Numbered from the stretch's first letter, positions 24,700 through 36,700 are shown. The stretch: 64,000 bases of DNA from Stercorarius parasiticus (GCA_013396915.1 VWZL01002559.1:62001-126000); one strand, 5' to 3'. The notes: generated from the sequence alone by a model not told the origin. Program-made: numbers and translations.

Positions 24700-26060
24700 G
24701 CAGCAGGACTAAAGTCGCCATCACTGTAGTAGAAGAGTCAATCCCATACCTCATCCTGTGTCTTTCACTGCATTAAAGCGCAGCGTCTGTTATTTACAAG
24801 ATGAAGTAACATTCCCAATCTCTGCTAGCATCCGTTGTTTTACGATACACAAAATTGGTAACAGAACCCGCAATCTACACTGCACTGTCATACGCTTGTG
24901 AAGTCAGGAAGACCTAGCCTCCTTTTCCAAACAGCTCTGGAGGGGATTTTTTTGTCATTTACCCCATCAGTGGATTATGAATGAACCCCAAATGTTTGTC
25001 TATCTTCTTAATGTCTACATTGATCTATGTGAATTTAAGGATCATGTGTGAGCTAATGCTTGACACACGATAATCTTACAGCAATAGAAGTATAAACACT
25101 AATATTTATTACTAGGATGTGCAGATAGAGAGGATAAATCTCATAAAATTGGCCAATTACCATTTTGAACCCCAGCTAATTGTGCAGAGGTTGCCAGATT
25201 GCTCAAAATCTTTGATGACTTGCTTGTGAGTTTTAATGTGGAAAATATGTTAGCAGAGTTTGTTGCCCATTAATTACAAGGAGTATTTACGCTGAGACTA
25301 ATAATTGGATTGTCCTGTAATCCACCATAATAATCAGGAATTTTCTTTGCCCATGTGGTTTGAAAAGGTAATAGCTAATGATATTCTAGCCATCTAATTT
25401 ATACAGTGTCAATGAATAACCACTGCTCTGGCACCTCTGCTATTACTTCAGGGTTATAGATTTTGCTACTGATTAGCGCTTGATTAGCCCTTGTCTTCAT
25501 CATAGTCCCATTGTCCTTGTGTTTAGGCTAAGTATTGGTTCTGATTGACTTGGCTTTTTAAAAATATAGGATATATTCAGTTATTGAGACCTGCTCCCAG
25601 AGTAGTACTAACTGTTCGCTTGAGGCTGGGTCCTAAACAGAAGAACCTTTCTCTGGGAATGCATGTGCAATTAGTACCGAGAAGGCTACAGCCCTTCCCG
25701 CTCTGTTGGCATTGTCCAGTCAGACATCTGTGGGTTACCTGCCATATTGTGGCTGTGTGACTGTCTAGGTTTCCTCTGCGCTGATTAGAATGCAGTGGGG
25801 CTGGCTGTCTTTTGCCTCCACAACAATTTGCATTGGTAAGGTCAAAACTACCATCTGAAAAGTAGCTACATAAACTAGCCATCTGCAGCTGCGGGTTGAA
25901 GATTTTTGTACCACTTCTCACATTTTTGAATGAGGTGTTTTAGCCTAGATCTGCTTCTTTTTACTTGAAAGCTACAATTTTGCAGAGTAAATCAAGATTA
26001 AGAGAATAAATTCCGTGGCAAATTCCATTAATAGCCAACACTGTGCAGAGCAAACACTAG
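24700..26060. other. AT-rich non-coding DNA, regulatory-looking
   Basis: No gene is supported. The segment 25150-25340 is dense in TAAT/ATTA and CAATTA motifs and reads like a conserved non-coding element; it is discussed in the findings. The rest is unremarkable. Confidence 0.4.
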
Positions 26061-26061
26061 C

Positions 26062-26130
26062 ACAGTGGTTCCCAAATTGTTGTTCATGAGCTGCTGGTCA
26101 CTGCGTGTGATCTGCATGTCAGCAGTGCAC
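26062..26130. repeat. Possible ancient hAT-type DNA transposon end
   Basis: It begins CAGTGGTTCCCAAA, which resembles the terminal inverted repeat of hAT-Charlie elements. I do not see the opposite end nearby, so this would be a fragment. The match is short. Confidence 0.25.
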
Positions 26131-29100
26131 CTGTATTGACAGTAGATTTCAAGATCACCTCAATTCAGTTCGATCTGATTATGGTCCATGAGAGATTGGG
26201 AAAGTTAAAATTACCCTGGCTGATCCAATATGCTTGGAAATTGGTCCTGTAGCATTACAGAGCCAAAATGCTAACCCTTCCTTCCTGCCTTCCTGTTTTC
26301 CTTCCTTCCCAGACTTCCTAGCTACAGCATTTTTCTGACCACATCCCTTGAAAGGAAGAAGTCTGTGATTTGTTTTGGAGGCAGTGTCATAATCTCTAAC
26401 TATTTAAGCTTTAGCTTCTAGGAGACCAGTGAAATGGTCCAGTGGACCTTTTTACTTAAAATTGGATGTCATGCTACAGTTCATTGACTTGAAAAAGGTC
26501 TGCTACTGTTCCATCATAACTCAGAGATTTGGGGGCTGCAGTTATACTGATTTACAAGGCATGCAGATATGTCCAAGCTAACTTTAAACTGAAAGCCATG
26601 AGAATACAGTGTGGATTTCAGCAGAGGCTGCACAAGTTTGTGGTGCTCTTGACACTTGTACGGCTCTTGGTACTTACACATAAAGATCTCCGTCTGCCCA
26701 TTGATCTTACTTAGTATCTGATTTTTAATGCTGTTGTATGCTGGAGAATTCCTTGGAAACATCTAAGAAAAGGGAGCTCCTGCTTAAAGAAGCTCCTGTG
26801 AGGGAGGAAAACTATGGTTTCCCCCGAGTTTCTCACAGATGATTTCTAAATGTGCTAGGCTTCGCCTGCTGTGTTGGCAAGCTGGTGATTCAGAAGCACA
26901 TATCTAGGGGAATCGGTTGAATGCATGGTTCCTGGATGCACAGACCTGTCTCCCTAGGGGTGTGACTGTGCGATGACTCCCCTGAAGGACATATTGGGTG
27001 GGCATGGGCTTGGCTGCATGTGCTAATGTCAGCATCTCTGGGAGGAAGATGAGCGTTAAGTCTGGAGTGTCCCACTGTGTACTCGTTTCTGAGAAGAAGA
27101 CTAAGATTTGCATTTGGGACAAGCTTGCCAATGAGACTAAACTGCCACTTCCAGGAATTTAGTGTAACCTGGCTACTCTGGAGAGTCTAACAGTGTGCAT
27201 TTGGCAAGAAATGTTACTGAGGCACTGCCTTAGCAATCTAAGAAAGGCTATGTTAGGGGTTTGAGGGCTGAAACCCTAAATGTGATAGTTCAGTTGAGGA
27301 AACCGAAAATGAGTGTAAACTGGAAGCTGTTTTCTGCAGGAAGACGACAGTTGGACTGATAAGTACAAAGCAACTCAGTACTTGTTTTGGCAGGTTTAAG
27401 AACTGATGCCGTCGCTGTGTTTGTACCAGTTTCAATATTGCTAAACCTTACAAGCTCCAGTGCTGTATTTTTGATGCTATTCTAGATGACACGATAAACA
27501 TACTGTTGCTCTGATCATTCTATTTGTCAACTGCTTAAATGCTTCCAGAGTGTAATCTTTCCAAAAGGTAGCATTTATACTGCTGGTTTTTTGCCAAAAG
27601 GAAAATAGATCCCCACGGTCAGTGTTGGTTGTTTTTTTGCTTTTTGTTCTTTTGATGTTGCAGCTTTTCATGGTTAGATATCAGATAGGAACTAACTCAC
27701 AGCAAATAAAGGTCATGCACTGCGTAATGTACCATATTCAAGCACCATATCCTGCAGTAGCAATTAGCCTTTGTTGCCAATAATTTGCTAAATTGTCAAG
27801 GCTTGTGATCATTACCCTTTTGGTTATAAGTTGTCATATCTCAAAAGGTCAGCAAGGTTGTAGCTAGCCAGGACTTGGATAAGAAATGTAATCACACAGG
27901 TGCTACGCAGTGTGACGTTACTTACTGATCATAAAGGTGTTTGTGTGGAGTGTTGGAAATGGATCAGCTGAATCCTAAGGTTCTGGCTAGCGTTTTTCAT
28001 GCAAGATCCCAGAGCATTCTGTCTGTACTAGCTAACGTAAGACTAACTCTCATTTCCCTCACCCAGTTCCTATCTGAGTAATAACGGCTAAGTATTCCCC
28101 AGTGTTTCAGTTCACTTTTTCAGGGAGTCTTTACTTTTTGCCCTTTCTTATTGCACAGAGCAGTGTGTTCTGATGAGCAGGTGCTATGTTCCTTCTTTGA
28201 AGTGGCTGCATTGCAGAGGTTAAAAAATGTCCACCCTCATTTGAACTTGATTGCATGAGTATAATTAAGTACAGCATTTGGCCAACTTTTTATCAAGAGC
28301 TCTTGGAGCCTTTGGGATGAAATATGCTATTATGATTATAATTTTCTCTTAATTATGTGTTGATTAAAACCAGCAGGAATGTGTGTCACTAGGAAAGCTA
28401 CCCCTTTTCACAGGGTCAGAAAACAATGAAAACTTTATATTGCTTCTGCAAACTTTGTTTTTTATTTGGAAGTATTTAGCTGTTACAATTTAACTTGAGC
28501 TCCTTATACCTTATCTTATTCAAGCATGAAGTGGAGAAGGTAGGAAAATAACAGGTCTTGCTGCCATTTTTCAGTAAGTTGCTGTCTAAGCTGCAATGCA
28601 TTTCTGACCTGCCAAGTCAATATAGGGTAACTAATAGTCACTGTCCGTTCGAAGGATCCTCAAGCACAAATGACAGTATTGAGACTGATCAGCATGACCT
28701 CAACTGTTAAGGTGACAGTAAGGGATACAGCAATGAGATGTAACAAAGGAAAGGACTTAGCTATTTTTTAAAGCTGCTTGGCCATGGGCAGTGCTGTGGA
28801 GATTGCTGTCTTGAAGTATCTCCACCAATAGCAACCTCTGTGTTGTGAGTCTTGGCTTTGGGAGGGCCAAAGGCAGCTTCTGCAAGCTCAGACAGTTTGG
28901 AGCCTCATCCAAAGTACCCTGAACTCAGTGGGAAAAAGTTTCTCATTGACTTTGATGATGGTCTTTGGAGCAGGTCCCTGATAATAATTGCATTGGAGCC
29001 TAGCCATGGTGATTGCTATTAGAGCTAGGATTTGGCCTTGACAGATGATGATAAATAATCTAATGATTATTATAGCACTTATTTTTGCATTTCTATAGCA

Positions 29101-30569
29101 TTAAAAGGCATTCATAATGTTTCGATATATTTTTACATTTCAAAGAAAGTTGGCTTGAATTGTGTTTTAAAAAATAGCTTACATCTGTCTTGGCTCTCAA
29201 GAGCAGTTGTTGGACTTCGATAACATCTGGAAGGGAAAGAAAACTATTGCATATAAGGACAGATACTAAGTATAGCAGAGACAAAAGATTTGGGCCTCTC
29301 ATCACAGCATTCAAATAAAGGAGAAAAGAGACTATAGAGGGCCTCGTATAGCTAAGGAAGTAGCAAAAGCCAGTTTCATCAGGGACAATAGCTGTGAATA
29401 TGGTGCCAGTGCCAACATTTCCTGTCATCCAAAAAAGTTTTCAAAATTTCCTACTTCAACAGACTGTGCTTCAAACCAACAGGGATCCTAGCATTAAGAC
29501 TGATCTTTACAGTTTATTGGTATTGGCTAAAGAGAGATTATTTTAAAAATGCCATTAACATTATTTTCATACTGCAAACCCTATCACATTAATCTGGGAC
29601 TAGCCATGTTGTTTTCCTCCTCCCAGAACAGTGTGTTGGATGCTTTTCTGGAAAGAACAGCACCTTGCTGTCTAGGAAGACATAATCTCACACAGAAACA
29701 CGTTACCTCACGTACCCTTGCTACATGGTGATATTTCACATGGCCCCAGTACCACGGTACTGCAACAACACAGGTCCTGGGGAGAGATGCTAGTTCACAG
29801 ACTGTATGGATGGAGGATAGGGTAAACTCAGTCCTGTATGCTGTGGCAAGAAGAGAGCAGTTCCTCATAGATTTTTTTTCACTTTAAAACTGCTCCTTAA
29901 GTTATCAGTGAAGAGCACAAAGGAATTAGTGAGACCTTATAGCTTTCTTCTCTGTAGAGGCGCACAGAAAGCATTGCTTGAAATATATAGTTTTCTGATT
30001 GCAAGGCACTTGTGCCAGGAATTGGTCTTGTGTGTACCATTCTAGTCTATAGAAAATAATTTTGTTTGTTTGTTTGTTTTTTTAAAAAAACCTTTCAGAA
30101 TTGATTGTTTCAGGTTTTGAGAACTTGAGAAATCCAAAGGACTTTGTACTCAATTCATTGATCATTGCACTCTTGGGGGTTACTGGATCTTGTCTGTGGG
30201 AAATGTGCTTAGAAATGCACTAAGTCAATTGAGTGAGTTCTTTTATACCACTTACTTGAATCTCATCAGCATGTTTCTCCTCTTTGTGCAACTGATATCT
30301 TGCTGCGCTGAGGCAGTGTAACTTGCTGAGCAGAATCTTAAGCTTTGTATATATATATTGCTTGGTGTGAATGAGGTTTGATTTCTTGCACATACAGAGG
30401 AGAATTAAGCCCTGGAAGGATGACTGTATAAGCACAAGATCCATCCTTCACACGCTCTTCAACAGGTTTAAAGCATGCAAGTAGCAACATTATGCTTTCC
30501 TCTCTCAAAAAGTGTGATTTTCCCCATGAGAGCAAAGTAAACCTCTTCTCATTCTTGTAACACTTCTGT
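26131..30569. other. Non-coding DNA, no supported gene
   Basis: There is a CTTC-rich simple patch at about 26275-26310, an old LINE-like fragment at 28901-28980, a TAAT-rich patch at 28255-28380 and a TTTG-repeat run at about 30061-30082. Open frames such as 29093-29428 on the minus strand have no recognisable motif. Confidence 0.45.
28901..28980. repeat. Probable old CR1/L3-like repeat fragment
   Basis: The stretch contains the phrases ACTCAGTGGGA, TCATTGACTTTGATGATGG and CTTTGGAGCAGGTCCCT, resembling a widespread amniote LINE segment (two opposed 'TTGACTTCAATGGG' phrases and 'TTTGGATCAGGCCC'). It is heavily diverged, and identification is from memory of the pattern. Confidence 0.4.
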
Positions 30570-30703
30570 CATAGAATCATAGAATTGTCTAGCTTGGAAA
30601 GGACCTTTCAGATCATTGAGTCCAGCCATCAACCTAACACTGACAAAAAACATCACTAAACCATGTCACTAAGCACTATGTCTACCCGTCTTTTAAATAC
30701 CTA
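30570..30703 (-). mobile_element. CR1 LINE 3'-end fragment
   Basis: The sequence starts ATAGAATCATAGAATTG, the reverse complement of the CR1 3' terminus, and continues with TTGGAAAGGACCTTTCAGATC and CTAACACTG, typical of the CR1 3' UTR read backwards. Similarity fades just after CTACCCGTCTTTTAAATACC. It is 5'-truncated to about 130 bases, lies in opposite orientation to the larger CR1 that starts about 190 bases to the right, and resembles the fragment at 61985. Confidence 0.9.
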
Positions 30704-30889
30704 TGTATCCAAGTCCTCGGCATATAGCATATCTTGAAGACAAAGGTAGTATTTGTCCAATGCACAACTACCTGACAAATCTGCCTCCAGATTTCACACC
30801 TCAAGAAGTTAGACATCACTACAGAAAAGAAATCAAGTTCTTCTCTCAATGTGGTGTCACATTGGGACACTTGTCCCTGTTGGGTGTTA
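30704..30889. other. Unassigned spacer between two opposed CR1 copies
   Basis: There is no clear repeat match. The right end (30864-30917) holds an imperfect inverted repeat spanning the junction with the next CR1. Confidence 0.5.
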
Positions 30890-31897
30890 CTGGTCCCTGT
30901 GGGACAAGTGGTGTCCCTCAGGGATCCGTACTGGGACTGGTGCTGTTCAACATCTTCGTCAACGACATAGACAGTGGGATCAAGTGCACCCTCAGCAAGT
31001 TTGCCGACGACACTAAGCTGACTGGTGCAGTCGATGTGCCAGAGGGATGGCATGCCATCGAGAGGGACCTGGATGAGCTAGAGAGGTGGGACTGAGCAAA
31101 CTTTATGAAGTTCAACAAGGCCAAGTGCAAGGTCCTACACTTGGGTCAGGACAACCCTTGTTATCAATACAGGCTGGGGGATGATGTGATAGAGAGCAGC
31201 CCTGTGGAAAAGGACTTGGGGGCACTCATGGATGAAAAGCTGGACATGAGCCAACAATGCACGCTTGCAACCCAGAAGGCCAATCGCATCCTGGGCTGCA
31301 TCAAAAGAACTGTGGCCAGCAGATCTAGAGAGGTGATTCTGCCCCTCTACTCTGCTCTGGTGAGACCCCACCTGGAGTACTGCGCTCAGCTCTGGAGCCC
31401 TCAGCACAAGAAGAACATGGACCTGTTGGAGTGGGTCCAGTGGAGGGCCACGAAGATGATCAGAGGGCTGGAGCACCTCTGCTGTGAGGACAGGCTGAGA
31501 GAGTTGGGGTTGTTCAGCCTGGAGAAGAGAAGGCTCCGGGGAGACCTTATAGCAGCCTTCCAGTACCCGAAGGGGGCCTATAAGAAAGCTGGGGAGGGAC
31601 TGTTAGCAAGGGCATGTAGTGATAGGATGAGGGGTAATGACTTTAAACTAGAGCAGGGTAGGTTTAGATTAGACACTAGAAAGAAGTTCTTTACAATGAC
31701 GGTGGTGAAACACTGGCCCAGGTTGCCCAGAGAGGTGGTGGAGGCCCCATCCCTGGAGACATTCAAGGCCAGGCTTGATGAGGCTCTGAGCAACCCGATC
31801 TAGTTGAAGAAGTCCCTGCTTACTGCAGGGGGGTTGGACTAGATGACCTTTAAAGGTCCCTTCCAACCTAATAGATTCTATGATTTTATGATTCTAT
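30890..31897 (+). mobile_element. CR1 LINE, 5'-truncated, near-intact 3' half
   Basis: This is a CR1 retrotransposon copy. It starts inside the reverse-transcriptase domain, runs through the C-terminal part of the second reading frame to its stop at 31801-31803, and then a short 3' UTR ending in TAGATTCTATGATTTTATGATTCTAT. A run of T follows. The 5' truncation is the usual result of incomplete target-primed reverse transcription. Only one in-frame stop interrupts the remaining frame, so it is a comparatively well-preserved copy. Confidence 0.95.
30907..31803 (+). pseudogene. CR1 reverse transcriptase, C-terminal part, one premature stop
   Basis: One continuous plus frame encodes the C-terminal portion of the CR1 polymerase. 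GVPQGSVLG precedes [10 protein letters not shown]. The catalytic box KFADDTKL has its two aspartates at 31006-31011. After a TGA at 31093-31095 the same frame resumes with [16 protein letters not shown]. It then carries [55 protein letters not shown] and the C-terminal [19 protein letters not shown], ending at TAG (31801-31803). Intact CR1 polymerases also carry an N-terminal endonuclease and the first RT blocks, which are missing here. With truncation and the internal stop it cannot make an active enzyme. Confidence 0.93.
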
Positions 31898-33200
31898 CTT
31901 TTTTTTTTTTTGAGATATGGTAAGACAGGTTATAATCTTTGAAGCTAAATATAAGAGTTTCTGTTTCAAACTAGTTAGTTGAAAGAATGGAAGCACCATC
32001 AAGTACATCTCTATGCACAGGACCTGATTTTCTGAGACAAGAGAAACTTGTCTCAGAAAAGAGACAGAGACTGCTTCAAGGTAATGTCATCCCCCACTTA
32101 TCTGCGAACAAGGTAGCAACATAACATAATCACTCATATCAGAAAGTTTTAAGAGGAACTTTGAAAAGGGAGCCCTCAAATCAGTGAAAGAGCAATCTTT
32201 TTTCACAAAAGAACACATAAGCTGTGCTGTGTGAACTTGTTGAGGTGAAGAACTGAATAACATTCAAAGCAATACTAGACATTCATATGAATGATAAAAA
32301 TATTCACAGTTATAAAACAAACATAGAAATATATATGTTTTGAAAGATTAAAAACTGTCAGTGATTTAATTCAGGCTTTAAATTTAAATTATCCGGACAA
32401 AATTTTCCACAGTGGAAGTCCTGCCATCTTTTTCTGGTAATGGGGTAAACTATTTCTGGAGTTGGGATGCTCTCGTCCGTGTCTCAGGCATTAACATCAG
32501 TTCAAAAAATACAAATATTCAAATATTAACTGTGATTTTAGCATGCAGAGCCATTTACTGGACGTAGTGCCATTTTAGGAGCCTACCAGCATTTTGCATT
32601 TTCTCCTAGCACTGTGGCTATATTCAGTGTTGTGTTTGTAATGCCTGTTCAGGATAGTTAGGCAAATTAATTAGTTCTAGCTCAATAGTGCAATATTTTC
32701 AATATTTTGATGCTTCTTTTTATTACGCTTTCTCTAGTGTGCTTTTTCCTCCAGTAGGATGTTCAAATAACTTTTAAAGTCACCTGAAGGGCCTGAATTC
32801 CCAGCAGCCACCTGTTTCAATGGTGCTGTGCTTTGCAGTTTGACAGCATGTCCCTTTAAATTACCTGGATGGTTTGAATTTTGTCTCTGAATTGGTTTGG
32901 CTCTTTCCTCAATCTTTATACTTAAGGCAATAAACATCAAAAGGCAACAGGGGCTAGTTCCCTGGGAGCAGTACTAGCCTATGGCTACTACATTGCTGGG
33001 AACAGTGCCATAGGAGGTGCCGTGGTTCAGATAAAGCAAAACTAGAGAGCCTGGCTGCTGCGGTGCAAGTGATTTTTGTTGTTCCTTTCACAAGAGTAAG
33101 AACATTAAGCCCCAGTGTCCTGGCCGTATTCCAACCGGGGTAATTACATTCTGCCTGCCCTTTGTTTTCCTTGCAGCTCTAGTTGTTCTTCATTTCCTAC
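31898..33200. other. AT-rich non-coding DNA
   Basis: A poly-T run (about 31899-31911) directly follows the CR1. A perfect 14-base inverted repeat is listed separately. The part from about 32560 to 32940 is AT-rich with an AAATTAATTAG motif and may be regulatory. No gene is supported. Confidence 0.45.
32028..32060. repeat. Perfect 14-bp inverted repeat with 5-base loop
   Basis: The arm TTTTCTGAGACAAG (32028-32041) is followed by a loop of five bases and the exact reverse complement CTTGTCTCAGAAAA (32047-32060). It would form a stable hairpin in RNA or extruded DNA. No surrounding pre-miRNA-length stem extension was seen. Confidence 0.9.
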
Positions 33201-33702
33201 TGTACTGGTTTTGGCTGAGATAATTTCCTTCATAGTACCTGGTATGGTGCTGGTTTTTTGGATTAGTGACCAAAACAGTTTTGATAACGTAGAGTTGTTT
33301 TACTTACTGCTGAACAGTTTTTACACAACATCAAGGCCTTTTCTGTTTCTCACACTTTTCTGTTTCTGAACCTGCCAGCAGGTCGTCTGGGGGTGCGGAA
33401 AAAGTTGGGAGGGGACAGCTGACCCAACTGACCAAAGGGATATTCCAATACCATATGACATCATGCTCAGCATATAAAGTATGAGGAAAGGAGGAGGAGG
33501 AGTGGAAGACATTTGGAGTTAAGGCATTTGTCTTCCCAAGTACCTATGATGCATGATGCACTACTCTCCCGGAAACGGCTAAACATCTGCCTACTAATGG
33601 GAGATAGTGAATGAATTCCTTATTTTGCTTTGCTTGTGCACACAGCTGTTGCTTTACCTATGAAATTGTCTTTATCTGAACCCATTAATTTTCTCATTTT
33701 AG
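33201..33702 (+). mobile_element. Decayed endogenous-retrovirus LTR (solo, 3'-truncated)
   Basis: The sequence begins TGTACTGGTTTTGGCTGAGA and follows the order of a common avian endogenous retrovirus LTR. Markers are ACTGCTGAACAGTTTTTACA, CATCAAGGCCTTTTCTG, AGTTGGGAGGGGACAGCTGA, CCAACTGACCAAAGGGATAT, a promoter box CATATAAAG with TATAAAG at 33473-33479, GTCTTCCCAAGT, and TGAATTCCTTATTTTGCTTT near the usual polyadenylation region. Similarity ends near 33702, and the expected terminal part is not visible. No internal retroviral genes flank it, so it is a solo or broken LTR. The family assignment is from recognition of the sequence; exact subfamily is not claimed. Confidence 0.75.
33473..33479 (+). 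promoter_or_regulatory. TATA box of the LTR
   Basis: TATAAAG lies within the LTR at the place where this LTR family carries its core promoter, just after ATGACATCATGCTCAGC. Present activity is unknown. Confidence 0.55.
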
Positions 33703-36700
33703 ATTGGTAAGCTCCATTGATCCCAGTTTGCAGAGTGTGAATACCACAGCAAAAGTTGCAATTCTGAATAAGTGAAGACTGTACCTATTCCACTGTCACT
33801 TATGAAGCTTCTGCAATACAGCTTCTCTGTATAAGGAAGTCCCATCAAGTAGGGCTACAGAAAGCTCGACAGAGATAACAGCAGATACTGCCACTTCACG
33901 CATCTTTATGAGAACAGCTGTCCAGTTAACATGACTTTGAATGTGAGGTTCAATTTATGTGAGAAAAATCTACAAGGGAGGAAGTGAACTTCAGCAGCTG
34001 GAAACATATTTTGATTACACTCTGATTAATTTCCTGGGGAGAGGGTGAGACACTATCATTTTGCAAAAATGTGCTAAAGTATTTTTTTGTCCTCTTCTGA
34101 AGTCTTCAAAGCTGTATCCTTGCAAAGACATTGAAGTCCTCCATAATGAATTTTCGGTTTCAGTTTATTTTGGGACCTAACTCTAACCCCAAATGGGATA
34201 TTTGTAGCCCACCAACCAAACCTTTTATGAACAGCCTGGCTGTTCTTCTGATGTTCTTTTCAATTGGCCATGGGTGCCTGATAAATGGGACACCCCTTGA
34301 AAAAGCAGTTCTAAAATCCATTTTAGCTGTCAGAACAGGAGGGAAAGGGGAAAAGCAATTAAGCAGCTACAAGAGAATTGATTTTCACTGTGAGAATAAA
34401 CAGTTATTAGATATTCATGTTTTGACTTGGGTTCTACTGATGATGGGGATTGGATGTTCTTATTAGCACAGTGTCTCACATTTTGCTAGTTTATTAACAT
34501 CCATGTAAAGTTATTAAAAAAGAATTTCATATGCCGAAAAAAACCAAACCAAAACAAACACCATAAGTGCACACACTCAGACAGACATATTCCAGTAAGA
34601 GTTAATGTTAAAAGCACATTGGAAGCCAGCACTGGTTTTCTATGTGTACTAAGAAAATTAATTTTCAAAAGTCTCTTCAGTCCTTGCCCTATAATTTCCT
34701 GGTTGCCACACACTCTAGTCCTGTAGCAATGGTGGAAAAGCAGCAGCAGCGATTTGGAAAAGGAAATCTCTCTTTCCCCTACTGCTTTGTCATCATAACT
34801 CAGGAACAAGCTACTGGTATAAAAAGAGCAAACAAGTGTCCAGTACGGACGTGTGAGTAATTCTTCCAAAGTGGCACCAGTATCTTATTGTAGGGCAGGG
34901 GTACTTTTGAATGAAATTTGCAGACTTCTGAAATGCGTGGTTCTGTGCCTGTGCAGACTTTGTGGAACATGGACTGTCTGTCTGTCTGACAGCTGTGCAA
35001 CTGGTTTACACATGCACAGTAATTCTGTGCAGGGCTTCTGGAAAGCACCAGATGTTTTGCATGGGCATGTAGCAGCAGTGCGATGCAATTCTGACACACA
35101 TAGCTAGTGCTAGAAAACAGGCTATACCCACATGGATCTCTGCATACCCTCCAGATGTGTGAGGAGCTCAGGGTGAAGGGAACTCTGTCAACTTTCTCCA
35201 ATAACTCTGAAATCTCATTCAAAAAGGGAGAGTTCTCAAATCTCAGCCAAGGCAGCTTGTTTGAGTAGAACCGACAAACGTACCCAGGGGGCTCCAGTAT
35301 TCATCAGTCTGTTTTGGTACAGTGCTCATCGCTGAACTTGGTGGGCTTTGCCAGTCTATGAGGAAAGTGATGCAGTAGAGCTTAATGTGTTTCCACTTGC
35401 CCTTCCTTCAATGAGTGAAAGTGTCTCCTTAGCTCTCACCAGTCTGTGTTTCTTCTGCAGACTGCCTAGGGCAGAGGTGTAGTCTCATAATCTGGAGAAA
35501 GGCCTCTAACCTGCTTCCTCACAACCAAACAGTGGCTTCTCTTAATCCCTCCTTCATGGAGGTGGGTGTACCACTCTGGCCTTGCCAGGGCAGTTGGTGC
35601 AACTCAGCAGACACAGAGAACCCTCATCCTCTTAATCCAGTAGGCTTCTGGAAAGAAATAAAGGTGTAAAACCCACCTTGTTTAAGCAGTCTTAAAATGC
35701 TTCCAAACTTATCGATAAGCATTTTGAGTATGTTCTCTGACCTCCATTATGCACCCATAGTGCTACTACATCAGCCTCACCCACAGTAGCGAAACCAGAG
35801 AGTTCAAACACTATGCCACTAATACTACAGATTTCATGCAGGTATCATGGCAGTTGAATGCGTGGGGAAACCAATTGTCTTAAGGAATAAACAAGCCATG
35901 AAAATAGCTAGGGTAGGTTAAAATACTGAATCATGACTATCACCATAAAAAACGTAAGAGGAGCTAGCTCTTTCCAGACCCATTTAATCTTTCTCTCTTC
36001 ACACACACATCAGCTCGTACTAGCAGTCACGGTGTGATTTTTAATGAGGCAGTGCTGATTGACATTCTCCTCTGTTATTAACAGTCTTGCATTCATTTGA
36101 TAATATCCAACCTATGTTCCTACAATACCAAGGAAAATGCCTAAATATTTATTAATTACCACACTGCAGGTTGGCCAGCTTTCCTGGTCCTGTGAGCTAG
36201 TGTAGTCTTTACATGGACAGCATCCCCAGATTATATACCAGGTCTCTTAAGAGCCATGTGTAAGGAGACTCCAGGAGGTTGTCACAGGTGAGGGGTGGCA
36301 TTGCTTTCCAGCAGTCTCAGCTATCCATTGCCACGTGACTCTGGCTGGGCCACAGACAATCCAGTTAATACCTTGTTAGCTGGCTTCCCCAACAGCCAGA
36401 TCATGGGAAGTCCCTGTGGCATGGGACACACTGAGACTGCTCAGTCTTGCTTGGCAGCTTGGCCCCTTGGTTACACTGCACTTAATGTAATTTCACTTTA
36501 AAACTCTAGACTTCTCTTTACAAACCACTAACCAATTTCAAACAGTAATGGGCATTTATTCTAATTCTCGCCAGAGAAGCATCAGTGAGACACTAGCTGC
36601 AATACAAATGAGGTTTATTAGTGAGATATAAGCCAAGCTAAGATTGTTAAAAGGGATTTGTGGTTTCAAGTGTCTGTCCTCAACAAGTCAGAATAGTATT

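Noticed and set aside
24290..24754. 154-codon minus-strand frame and 96-codon plus frame over the same bases
   Set aside because: Both strands are open because of moderate G+C. Neither peptide has a recognisable feature.
30682..31053. 123-codon minus-strand frame over the CR1
   Set aside because: It is antisense to the recognised CR1 polymerase frame and to the CR1 fragment; a shadow frame.
34800..35222. 140-codon minus-strand frame
   Set aside because: Cys/His/Ser-rich without pattern; no splice, start or homology support.
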